A stretch of 64,000 nt of DNA from Prevotella sp. (GTDB lineage: Bacteria > Bacteroidota > Bacteroidia > Bacteroidales > Bacteroidaceae). Below, one piece after another: positions 54,574 through 63,400 of this stretch. The position numbers and the translations under genes are program-made. The DNA lies in contig JAEEXI010000009.1 in NCBI GenBank assembly GCA_016291495.1, forward strand, positions 24,616 to 88,615. Direction: 5' to 3'. Position 1 is the first letter of the stretch, and every line of letters starts with the position of its first letter. The notes beneath the pieces were generated by a model that did not search any database, was not told the origin of the DNA, and saw only the letters and a program-made list of their open reading frames with translations.

Positions 54574-55827
54574 GTTATAACAAGCCTCACCGTGTTCGTA
54601 GATGTCGAGGCCTTCCTCTTCTATTCGCTTGTCAACACGCAGACCGTGCAGCTTCTTGATGCCGTAGAAAAGGACGAAACCGCAGGCGGCAGCCCAGAGG
54701 TCGATGACCAGAATACCGAAGCACTCAGCACCGAAGAATCCCCAACCGTGACCGTAGAACGCACCGTTCGAGGTTGACAGCAGACCAGTCATCAGCGTAC
54801 CGAGAATACCGCAGACACCGTGTACGGAGCTGGCACCCACAGGATCGTCAATGTGCAGCACGTGGTCGATGAACTCGATGGCAAAGACGAGTACCAGTCC
54901 ACAGACAAGACCGATGATAACGGCTCCTACGGGCGATACTAGGTCGCAGCCTGCCGTGATACCCACGAGACCTGCCAGCACACCGTTCAGCGTCAGTGAG
55001 AGTGACGGCTTGCCGTACTTGATATAGGTGAGGAACATGGTTGCCACACCACCGGCAGCAGCGGCAAGGTTGGTGGTCAGGAACACGTGAGAGATCGCGA
55101 TGCGGTTCACTTCACCGCTGGCTGCCAACTGCGAACCGGGGTTGAATCCGAACCATCCTAGCCATAGGATAAACACGCCCAGCGCAGCCATCGTCAGGTT
55201 GTGACCAGGAATAGCGCGACTCTTGCCGTCCTTGTCATACTTACCGATACGGGGACCCAGAGCCAAAGCACCAATCAGAGCCAGTACACCGCCTACGCTA
55301 TGTACGATGGCAGAACCTGCAAAATCGTGGAACACGTCGCCAAAGGTTGACATCATAAATCCGTCGGCAGCATCGTTGCAAAGCCAGCCGCCGCCCCAAG
55401 TCCAGTGACCCTCGATGGGGTAGATGAACAGCGAGATGACTGCACTATAGACCATATACATCGAGAACTTCGTGCGCTCTGCCATAGCACCACTGACAAT
55501 CGTCGCGCTCGTGGCACAGAAGACGGTCTCGAAAATCAAGAATCCCTCTACGGGCAGGTCGCCCTTATAGAAACTCAGGTCGCCCCAGTTGGGAGCACCG
55601 ATGAATCCGCCCAAGGTATCGGCACCAAACATAAAGCCGAAGCCGAGGAAGAAGAACAGTAACGAGCCGAACATGAAGTCGACAAAGTTCTTCATCAGGA
55701 TGTTCGCCGTGTTCTTACTACGCGTAAAACCAGCTTCACACAGCGCAAAGCCCGGCTGCATCCAGAAAACCAACATGGCTGCCAATAGCATCCATACGGT
55801 ATCGAGTGATAATCCTATTTCGTTCAT
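54571..55827 (-). CDS. amtB: Ammonium transporter (Amt), first copy
   Basis: 418 residues, eleven membrane segments. Amt motifs: FCEAGFTRSKNTANILMKNF-like start, GSAIVHSVGGVLALIGALALGP (first pore His), ASSVHGVCGILGTLMTGLL (second pore His). C-terminal tail intact (KLHGLRVDKRIEEEGLD). It is 89 nt downstream of the PII gene, with the AGTATACT array between; the PII-amt pair is the classical arrangement in which the PII T-loop plugs the channel. Confidence 0.95.
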   Translation of the reverse strand: MNEIGLSLDTVWMLLAAMLVFWMQPGFALCEAGFTRSKNTANILMKNFVDFMFGSLLFFFLGFGFMFGADTLGGFIGAPNWGDLSFYKGDLPVEGFLIFETVFCATSATIVSGAMAERTKFSMYMVYSAVISLFIYPIEGHWTWGGGWLCNDAADGFMMSTFGDVFHDFAGSAIVHSVGGVLALIGALALGPRIGKYDKDGKSRAIPGHNLTMAALGVFILWLGWFGFNPGSQLAASGEVNRIAISHVFLTTNLAAAAGGVATMFLTYIKYGKPSLSLTLNGVLAGLVGITAGCDLVSPVGAVIIGLVCGLVLVFAIEFIDHVLHIDDPVGASSVHGVCGILGTLMTGLLSTSNGAFYGHGWGFFGAECFGILVIDLWAAACGFVLFYGIKKLHGLRVDKRIEEEGLDIYEHGEACYN

Positions 55828-55859
55828 AATTATACCCTTTCTATTTTTATTTTAAAGAT

Positions 55860-55913
55860 AGTATACTAAGTATGGCAAAGAAAGTATACTAAGTATGCCA
55901 AAGAAAGTATACT
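55860..55913. repeat. AGTATACT array between PII and amt genes
   Basis: The palindrome AGTATACT occurs at 55860, 55883 and 55906, exactly 23 bp apart, inside a nearly perfect 23-bp tandem repeat (AGTATACTAAGTATG then SCAAAGAA). It runs into the stop codon of the PII gene. Likely a multimeric protein-binding site or an mRNA element acting on the amt gene. Confidence 0.75.
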
Positions 55914-55916
55914 AAG

Positions 55917-56264
55917 TTATTTTTTGTCTCTCAATACGGTGTCACCGTGTTCGCCCGTACGGATGCTCCAAGTGTCGATCATGTCGCTCACGAAGATACG
56001 ACCGTCTCCGACCTCACCCGTATGGGCAACCTGAAGTATCACCTTTACCGTTGGGTCTACGAACTGGTCGCGACAAACGATGGTCAGTGCCACACGCTCA
56101 ATCACGTCCGTCGAATACTGAACGCCACGATATATCCTTTCCTGTCGGCTCTGTCCGATGCCGTGCACGTTATGGTACTCAAACCAATCGATGTCCGAAC
56201 TGAGTAAGGCCTCCTTGACCTCCTCGAACTTCGTCTTGCGGATAATTGCTTCAATTCTTTTCAT
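55917..56264 (-). CDS. glnK: PII nitrogen regulatory protein
   Basis: 115 residues; trimeric sensor of ATP/ADP and 2-oxoglutarate that controls ammonium uptake. T-loop GQSRQERIYRGVQYSTD (about 37-53) with Tyr 45 and Tyr 50, the latter equivalent to the site of uridylylation in GlnB. C-terminal block GEVGDGRIFVSDMIDTWSIRTGEHG is typical. GlnK or GlnB cannot be told apart by sequence; linkage to amt favours GlnK. A PII box sits 74 nt upstream and other conserved upstream elements are shared with the second amt. Confidence 0.9.
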   Translation of the reverse strand: MKRIEAIIRKTKFEEVKEALLSSDIDWFEYHNVHGIGQSRQERIYRGVQYSTDVIERVALTIVCRDQFVDPTVKVILQVAHTGEVGDGRIFVSDMIDTWSIRTGEHGDTVLRDKK

Positions 56265-56337
56265 ACGCTTTCTCCTTTTACCTTAATTAATACTAAACTC
56301 ATTTCTTTTGAGATAACACTTTGTTATTTTCACAATG

Positions 56338-56345
56338 CAAAGTTA
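56338..56345 (-). promoter_or_regulatory. Promoter -7 box TAACTTTG for the PII-amt operon
   Basis: Exact consensus on the minus strand, 73 nt upstream of the PII start codon. Confidence 0.65.
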
Positions 56346-56381
56346 CGTCAAATTGCATGAAAAATAATAAGAATTCTTTCG

Positions 56382-56488
56382 TTTTGTTTGTTAATTCTTT
56401 ATGATACTTACATTTTGTAAAGAGCAATAACGGTTATTCTTCCTCTTTGCTAACACTATGACCAGAAAACATATCAATTCGTTACAAA
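56382..56488 (-). promoter_or_regulatory. Upstream element of the PII-amt operon (paired TTTGTAAnG motifs)
   Basis: TTTTGTTTGTTAA (56382-56394), CATTTTGTAAAG (56411-56422) and CGTTACAAA (56480-56488). Offsets (29 and 69 bp) are identical to those at the second amt promoter, and CATTTTGTAAAG begins 66 bp upstream of the -7 box. Confidence 0.7.
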
Positions 56489-56537
56489 CTGTTAGCTGTG
56501 CAAAATTTGTGTACGGGCACACAATATTTGTCCTTAA

Positions 56538-56572
56538 CAAAAAATCCGCAAAACACGGTTGGTTTTGCGGAA
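56538..56572 (-). terminator. Terminator of the dapF-dapL operon
   Basis: Minus strand: CCGCAAAAC / GTTTTGCGG stem with a short loop, then ATTTTTT. Confidence 0.85.
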
Positions 56573-56601
56573 TAATGATTAAGGAGGGGAATGGGTGACA
56601 G

Positions 56602-57837
56602 TTAACTTTTACTCCATTCCTCAATGCGGTCAAGCGCCTCGTCGGTCTTCTCGTGGCTGTTGAAGGCGGTGAACCGGACATAGCCCTCGCCAGAAGGTCC
56701 AAAGCCGACGCCTGGTGTGCAGACGACGTTGGCGCCATAGAGCAGAGCCTCGAAGAACGCCCAGGAGTCCATTCCTTCTGAAGTGCGCATCCAGATGTAC
56801 GGCGCGTTCTCGCCGCCGTAGCACTCGTAGCCGAGGGCGCGCAGACGCTTCAGCATCCGCTGGGCATTGTCCATATAGTAGTCGATGGTAGCCTGAATCT
56901 GTTGTTTGCCCTCAGGGGTATAGATAGCCTCGGCGGCACGCTGCGAAATGTAGCTCGTGCCATTGAACTTCGTACACTGGCGGCGCAGCCACAATTGGTT
57001 CAGCGGGATGCGCTCGCCCTCGAAGGTGCTGACGCTGACTTCCTTCGGAACAACGGTATAACCACAGCGGACGCCCGTGAAGCCGGCCGTCTTCGAGAAC
57101 GAATGGAACTCGACGGCACACTTCCTCGCACCACGAATCTCGTAGATGCTACGAGGTATCTCCGGATCACGGATATAAGCCTGATAAGCGGCGTCGTAGA
57201 GGATAAGGGCGTCGTTCTTCAGCGCGTAGTTCACCCATTTGCGCAGTTCCTGTTTGGTAATCACCGTACCCGTCGGATTGTTAGGATAGCACAAGTATAT
57301 CACATCCACAGGACGGCCCTTAGGCAATTCTGGGATAAAACCGTTCTCGGCGGTTGTCGGCAGATAGCGCACATTCGTCCAACGTCCGTCACGGAAATTA
57401 CCGCATCGACCAATCATCACATTCGAATCGATATAGACGGGATAGATAGGGTCGGTAACACCAATGAAGTTGTCCCAGTGGAGCAGTTCCTGGAAGTTAC
57501 CCGTGTCGCTCTTCGCTCCGTCATTGATGAAAATCTCGTCGGCACTGAGGTGTACGCCTCGCGTTAGGAAGTCGTTCTTCAAGATGGCCTCACGCAGGAA
57601 GTCGTAGCCCTGCTCAGGGCCGTAGCCGCGAAAGCCCTTGATGGTACCCATCTCATGGGCGGCCTTGTGCATCGCCTCCACCACGGCAGGTGCCAACGGC
57701 TGGGTGACGTCACCAATGCCCAGTGATATCACGTCGGCTTTGGGATGCATCACCTTGAAGGCGTTCACCTTCTTGGCGATGTCGGCGAACAGGTAGTTGT
57801 TCTGCAGGTTCAGGAAATGGATATTTACTAGTGCCAT
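56602..57837 (-). CDS. dapL: LL-diaminopimelate aminotransferase
   Basis: 411 residues; converts tetrahydrodipicolinate to LL-diaminopimelate in one step with glutamate as donor. PLP lysine in SFSKTAGFTGVRCGY (about 250). Family features: FADIAKKVNAF, DVTQPLAPAVV, YPNNPTGTV, INDGAKSDTGN. Follows dapF by 24 nt on the same strand. Confidence 0.95.
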   Translation of the reverse strand: MALVNIHFLNLQNNYLFADIAKKVNAFKVMHPKADVISLGIGDVTQPLAPAVVEAMHKAAHEMGTIKGFRGYGPEQGYDFLREAILKNDFLTRGVHLSADEIFINDGAKSDTGNFQELLHWDNFIGVTDPIYPVYIDSNVMIGRCGNFRDGRWTNVRYLPTTAENGFIPELPKGRPVDVIYLCYPNNPTGTVITKQELRKWVNYALKNDALILYDAAYQAYIRDPEIPRSIYEIRGARKCAVEFHSFSKTAGFTGVRCGYTVVPKEVSVSTFEGERIPLNQLWLRRQCTKFNGTSYISQRAAEAIYTPEGKQQIQATIDYYMDNAQRMLKRLRALGYECYGGENAPYIWMRTSEGMDSWAFFEALLYGANVVCTPGVGFGPSGEGYVRFTAFNSHEKTDEALDRIEEWSKS

Positions 57838-57861
57838 ATCAATTTACAATTTGACGATTTC

Positions 57862-58689
57862 CTATTTACAATTTATTTCGATTTCACCATCGAACACAAA
57901 CTCGGCAGGGCCGGTCATATAGACGTGATTGTCCGACTCGCGCCACTCAATGTTGAGTGTACCGCCATCCATCACTACCTGCGACTGTCTGCCCGCCTTG
58001 CCCGTCAGTGCGGCGGCAACTGCAGTAGCACAAGCGCCTGTACCGCAGGCCTGTGTGATGCCGCTGCCTCGTTCCCAGACACGGGTGCGAATAGCAACCC
58101 CCTCGGGGGACGACAGGGGGTTCGCAAACTCTATATTGCATCGCTCGGGAAAGGCAGGATGGTGTTCGAGTACCCGCCCCGTTTCTTCTACTTGATCCAC
58201 GTCGTCCGTGAAAATGACGTAATGGGGATTTCCCATCGATACAAATACGCCCTGACTGATGCTGCGATTCGCCATAAACAAGCGTTCGTCCTCGAAGATG
58301 GGCTCGCCCATATCCACCGTGACGGAGTCTACTACACCTTCTGGGGCAAGATGCAGGTCAAGCACCTTGACACCAGAAAGCGTGAGCAGACGAATTTGAG
58401 TTTGTGTTGTGATCTTCCTGTCGTATAGGTATTTGCCAATACAGCGGCTCGCATTGCCACACATCATGGCTTCCGAACCGTCTGCATTATAGATATGCAT
58501 GGAAAAATCAGCTTCCGTCACGGGCGATTTGCCAATCAGCACCAATCCATCAGACCCGATGCCCTTGTGGCGGTCACTCCATTGGACAGCTGCCTCAGAG
58601 GGGTTGGGAACGTCATACTCCATCGTATTGACATAAATATAGTCGTTTCCGCAACCATGCATCTTCGTAAATCTGGTTTTTCGTACCAT
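57862..58689 (-). CDS. dapF: Diaminopimelate epimerase
   Basis: 275 residues; LL- to meso-diaminopimelate. Two catalytic Cys: MMCGNASRC (about 77) and ACGTGACATA (about 222). Start [15 protein letters not shown] segment before the second Cys, [14 protein letters not shown], is encoded by an AACCCCCT / AGGGGGTT palindrome and is slightly longer than expected, so it may be an in-frame insertion. Promoter box at 58739 and terminator after dapL define a dapF-dapL operon. Confidence 0.95.
   Translation of the reverse strand: MVRKTRFTKMHGCGNDYIYVNTMEYDVPNPSEAAVQWSDRHKGIGSDGLVLIGKSPVTEADFSMHIYNADGSEAMMCGNASRCIGKYLYDRKITTQTQIRLLTLSGVKVLDLHLAPEGVVDSVTVDMGEPIFEDERLFMANRSISQGVFVSMGNPHYVIFTDDVDQVEETGRVLEHHPAFPERCNIEFANPLSSPEGVAIRTRVWERGSGITQACGTGACATAVAAALTGKAGRQSQVVMDGGTLNIEWRESDNHVYMTGPAEFVFDGEIEINCK
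58096..58122 (-). repeat. In-frame palindrome inside dapF
   Basis: AACCCCCT (58096-58103) and AGGGGGTT (58115-58122) form an inverted repeat with further C/G runs in the loop; similar in character to the element inside the VapE-like gene. Confidence 0.6.
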
Positions 58690-58738
58690 ATTGCAACTTT
58701 TAAGCTTTGTTTTCTTTCTTTTTGCAACTTTTCGACTG

Positions 58739-58746
58739 CAAAGGTA
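58739..58746 (-). promoter_or_regulatory. Promoter -7 box TACCTTTG for dapF-dapL
   Basis: Exact minus-strand consensus with a TTTG -33 box 21 nt upstream. CATTCTGTAAAG (58810-58821) begins 64 bp upstream of it, echoing the amt and PII promoters; the distal CGTTACAAA is absent. Confidence 0.6.
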
Positions 58747-58896
58747 AGCAAAAAGTCATAGAACACCAAAGAAATAAACCTTTTTGTGCTTTGAAAAATG
58801 AATAATTGTCATTCTGTAAAGTCCTAAAGGGTGGAAGAAGTCTTTTTCCTTACATCTTGCATGCTTATTCAGTGATTTCCATGCAAAGTGTCAAAT

Positions 58897-58936
58897 ATTA
58901 AAATTCCCCGAACTCCATGCGGATGTCGGGGAATTA
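58897..58936 (-). terminator. Terminator of gltD
   Basis: Minus strand: ATTCCCCGA / TCGGGGAAT stem, 14-nt loop, then TTTAATATT. Confidence 0.7.
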
Positions 58937-58954
58937 TGATGAAGTGTTTGAAAT

Positions 58955-60304
58955 CTATTGCTGGAGATAGGCGGCTACCTTTGCGGCTGTCTGTTTGCCG
59001 CTAGCCATCGCGCGAACCACGAGACTGGCTCCGTTGGCGGCATCACCACAGACGAAGACATTGTCTGCATACTGCGGATGCTCAGGCTTCAGGAAGCCCA
59101 TGGCGAGCAATACGAGTTCGGCCTTGATGATTTCCGGCTGACCTTTCTCCACCATGATGGGACGACCACCCTGAGGATTTGGCTCCCAATCGATCTCCTG
59201 CACCTTCACACCTGTCAGCTTACCATTCTCACCCAAGAACTCCAGGGTGTTGATGTTCCAGCGGCGGGTACAACCTTCCTCATGACTTGAGGTAGTCTTG
59301 AGGGTACGCGGCCACTCGGGCCAGGGGTTCTGTGGGTCTTCGGGACCTTCTACGGGCTTGGGCATAATCTCAATCTGAGTCACGCTCTTGCAACCCTGAC
59401 GATGGGCAGTGCCGATGCAGTCTGAGCCTGTGTCACCACCACCGATCACGAGGACATCTTTTCCCTTGGCGCTGATGCGTTCATCTTTGCTGAATTCCAT
59501 ACCAGCCAGCACGCGGTTCTGCTGTGAGAGCAGTTCGAGGGCGAAGTGTACGCCTTTCAGTTCGCGACCAGGGGCCTTCAGATCTCTGGCAGTAGGCGTA
59601 CCCGTAGATATCACTACAGCATCAAACTCCTTGGCAAAGGCGTCGTTTACCTCTACAGCCTCACCGTACTTGAACTCGATACCTTCGGCCTCGAGGATAC
59701 GGAGGCGGCGATCGATGATGGCCTTGTTGAGTTTGAAGTTAGGGATGCCGTAGCGGAGGAGACCACCTGCGGCCTCGTTTTTCTCGAAAACGGTGACCTG
59801 ATAGCCCATGAGGTTCAAGTCGTTGGCGGCAGCGAGTCCGGCAGGTCCTGCACCGATGACGGCAACTTTCTTACCATTACGCACGATGTCTGTGCGCGGC
59901 TGGATATAACCCTCGCGGAAGGCAGCCTCTGTAATGGCACCCTCATCCTCGCGGTTGGTGGTTGGTTCGTGGTTGAAACGGTTGAGCACGCAGGCCTTCT
60001 CGCAGAGTGCAGGACAGATACGACCTGTAAACTCAGGGAAGGGGTTGGTGCTGCTGAGCAGACGATAAGCCAGTTCCCAATCGCCTTTGTACAGGGCATC
60101 GTTCCATTCAGGTGCCTTATTGCCCAGCGGACAAGCCCAGTGGCAGAAGGGTACGCCGCAGTCCATACAGCGCGAGGCCTGCAGTTTGCGTTCGCGGGTA
60201 TTGAGCGTCTGCTCTACCTCGCCAAAGTCGTGGATTCTATCGTGAATCGGACGGTAACCCGCCTCCTGGCGGTGTATCTCTAAAAATGCTTTTGGATTTC
60301 CCAT
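58955..60304 (-). CDS. gltD: Glutamate synthase small subunit
   Basis: 449 residues; NADPH-oxidising subunit. N-terminal iron-sulfur Cys pattern CMDCGVPFCHWACPLG and CPALCEKACVL, FAD site VIGAGPAGLAAANDL (about 147-161), NADPH site VIGGGDTGSDCIGTA (about 283-297). Passes electrons to the large subunit to make glutamate from 2-oxoglutarate and glutamine. It follows gltB with a 115-nt repeat-rich gap. Confidence 0.95.
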   Translation of the reverse strand: MGNPKAFLEIHRQEAGYRPIHDRIHDFGEVEQTLNTRERKLQASRCMDCGVPFCHWACPLGNKAPEWNDALYKGDWELAYRLLSSTNPFPEFTGRICPALCEKACVLNRFNHEPTTNREDEGAITEAAFREGYIQPRTDIVRNGKKVAVIGAGPAGLAAANDLNLMGYQVTVFEKNEAAGGLLRYGIPNFKLNKAIIDRRLRILEAEGIEFKYGEAVEVNDAFAKEFDAVVISTGTPTARDLKAPGRELKGVHFALELLSQQNRVLAGMEFSKDERISAKGKDVLVIGGGDTGSDCIGTAHRQGCKSVTQIEIMPKPVEGPEDPQNPWPEWPRTLKTTSSHEEGCTRRWNINTLEFLGENGKLTGVKVQEIDWEPNPQGGRPIMVEKGQPEIIKAELVLLAMGFLKPEHPQYADNVFVCGDAANGASLVVRAMASGKQTAAKVAAYLQQ

Positions 60305-60309
60305 TGTGT

Positions 60310-60419
60310 AAAATTTAAAAATTTAAGAATTTAAAAATTTAAAAATGAAATGCGACAATTTTTACATTATTACTTTTTCTAATTTTTACATTATTACATT
60401 TTCTAATTTTTACATTTTA
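60310..60419. repeat. AT-rich short repeats between gltB and gltD
   Basis: AATTTAAA-AATTTAAG-AATTTAAA-AATTTAAA (8-nt period, 60310-60346), then two copies of a 21-nt unit around TTTCTAATTTTTACATTATTAC and a partial third, up to the gltB stop codon. No promoter box. Confidence 0.75.
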
Positions 60420-63400
60420 CTAATAGTCTCTCTGGATATCGGCGATCTTCTCGTGAAGCTTCTTCATCTTCTCTTCTTCGAGCACGCGTTTGTACTCGAT
60501 AGGCACTACCTGGATGAAATCCTCGATGTAGCGGTGCCAGTCGTCGAGCATGCGACCTGCGAGGGCTGAGCCTGTGTGCAGATAATGCTGACGGATGAGC
60601 TCCAAGAGTTCCTTACGCGATACAGAGTCCTCAACCAACGAGAGCTCCACCATATCCATGTTACAGAAGTAGTCGAAGGTATGGTCAGGGTCGTAAACAT
60701 AGGCCACACCACCACTCATACCAGCGGCGAAGTTACGGCCAGTCTTTCCTAATACCACCACGCGACCGCCTGTCATATACTCGCAGCAATGGTCGCCTGC
60801 GCCCTCGATGACGGCAATGGCACCAGAGTTGCGCACGCCGAAGCGCTCGCCCACCTTACCATTGATATAGAGTTCACCAGAGGTGGCACCATAGAGGCCT
60901 GTGTTACCAGCGATGATGTTCTCCTCGGCCTTGAAGTCGTCGCTGCGACGGGCTGGGGGCAGAATCGAGATGCGTCCACCTGAGAGGCCCTTACCGAAGT
61001 AGTCGTTAGTCTCACCCTCCAGGCGGATGTCGAGACCCTTCACCGCAAACGCTCCGAAGCTCTGACCAGCCGATCCCTTGAACTTAATCTTGATCGTCGA
61101 GTCGGGCAGACCTGCCTCGCCGTATTTCTGGGCTATCACACCACTCAGCATGGTACCCACGGCACGGTCGGTATTCTTGATGGCATAGTCGAGTGTCACC
61201 TCTTCCTGGTTCTCGATGGCCTTCTGGGCAGCGCGGATCATCTCCTCGTCCTTCACGCCCGTTACCTTCGTGTAGGCGCCACGATCCCAGTAGAGAGCCT
61301 TGTCGGTCTCTGGCTTGTGCAGCAAGCGGGCAAAGTCGATGGTCTTTTGCTTGTCGGTAGCATTCTCGGTGTTTACTTCGATCAACTCCGTATGACCGAT
61401 GATCTCCTTCAGGCTCTTCACACCAATCTCTGCGAGGTATTCGCGCACCTGTTCAGCCAGGAAGGTGAAGAAGTTCACCACGTACTCAGCGCGTCCCTCG
61501 AAGTGCTTGCGCAATTCCGGGTTCTGCGTCGCCACACCCATCGGACAGGTATTGGTATTACACTTACGCATCATCACACAGCCCAGTACGATGAGCGGCA
61601 GCGTACCGAATGAGAACTCGTCGGCACCCAGCATCGCCATGATGATCACATCCTTGGCAGTCTTCAATTGACCGTCAGTCTGCAGACGAACCTGGTTTCT
61701 TAAGCCGTTGCGTACGAGTGTCTGTTGCGTCTCGGCCAGTCCGATCTCAGGAGAGATACCTGCGAAGCGCATGCTCGAAGCAGGCGAAGCACCTGTACCA
61801 CCCTCGGCACCAGAGATGACGATGAGGTCGGCCTTAGCTTTAGCCACACCAGCGGCAATGGTTCCTACACCACTCTCGGCAACAAGTTTTACGCTGACAG
61901 CAGCTGTGGGGTTGATGTTCTTCAGGTCGAAGATGAGTTGTGCCAGGTCCTCGATAGAGTAAATGTCGTGATGAGGTGGGGGAGAGATGAGCGAGATACC
62001 AGGGATCGCATTACGCGTCTTGGCAATAATCTCGTTCACCTTGAAGCCAGGCAGCTGTCCGCCCTCACCAGGTTTTGCTCCTTGTGCCACCTTAATCTGT
62101 ATCTCCTCGGCATTCACCAGGTATTCAGCGGTTACACCGAAACGTCCACTGGCAATCTGCTTGGTCTTCGAGCTCAGGCTTACACCGTCAACCTCCGAGT
62201 GGTAGCGGGCGTTGTCCTCACCACCCTCACCGGTGTTACTGCGGGCGCCCAGCTTGTTCATGGCCAGTGCCAGTGCCTCGTGGGCCTCGATGCTCAGGGC
62301 ACCGAAACTCATGGCACCTGTAACAAAGTGCTTCACAATGCTCTCAACGCTTTCCACCTCGTCGATAGGTGTTGGCTTAGCAGCCTTCTTAAATCCAAAG
62401 AAGTCGCGGATAAAAATGGGAGATTCTTTCTCGTCAACCAGCTTAGCCCACTGCTTAAACTTATCGTAGTTGCCCTGTCGGGTAGCCAACTGCAGTTTGG
62501 CGATGGTCTCTGGGTTCCAAGCGTGCTTAATACCATCCTTACGCCATGCAAACTGGCCATTGTTGGGAAGTGAAGAGTGAAGAGTGAAGAGTGAAGAATT
62601 TGCTACCGCCATTCCTTGTTTATGCAAATGGATGGCATCGCGGGCAATCTCCTTCAGGCCCACACCACCAATGGTGCTCACCTCGGTACCGAAGTAGCGG
62701 CGCAGCAGATCCTCGCTCAGTCCGATGCTCTCAAAAATCTTGGCACCGCGGTAGCTACGGATGGTGCTGATACCCATCTTACTCATTATCTTCTTCAAGC
62801 CCTTGTCTACGGCCTTGATATAGTTCTTCTCGGCGGTAGCGTACTCCTCCTGAATCTTGTGTTTCTTCACCAGATCGTCGAGCACGGCAAACGTCATGTA
62901 TGGGCACAGGGCGCTGGCTCCGTAGCCCAACAACAGGGCGGCGTGCATCACCTCGCGAATCTCACCGCTCTCAACAATCAGGGCTGTCTGCACGCGCTTA
63001 CCCACGCTAATCAGATAATGGTGAACAGCTGAGACAGCTAACAGCGATGGGATGGCGGCGTGCGTATCGTCAAGGTCGCGGTCGCTAAGGATAATATAGT
63101 TAACACCCTCGTCTACACTGGCTTCGGCCTGGTGGCACAGGTCGTCCAGAGCCTGGCGCAAGCCTTCCTCACCCTTGGCTATCTCAAACACGATAGGCAA
63201 CTTCTTGGTGTTAAAGCCCTTGTAGCGGATGTTACAAAGTATATCAAGTTGTGTGTTGGTTAAAACTGGCTGTGGCAGGCGCACCATCTTGCAGTTCGAT
63301 GCATCGGGGGTCAGGATGTTGGTTCCTACGGCACCGATGTATTCGGTAAGACTCATTACAAGTTCCTCGCGGATAGGGTCGATGGCAGGGTTGGTAACCT

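Larger units (their letters stand above)
56265..56601. other. 338-bp regulatory region between PII gene and dapL
   Basis: No gene. It holds the PII -7 box (56338-56345), the conserved upstream motifs (56382-56488) and the dapL terminator (56538-56572). Confidence 0.8.
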
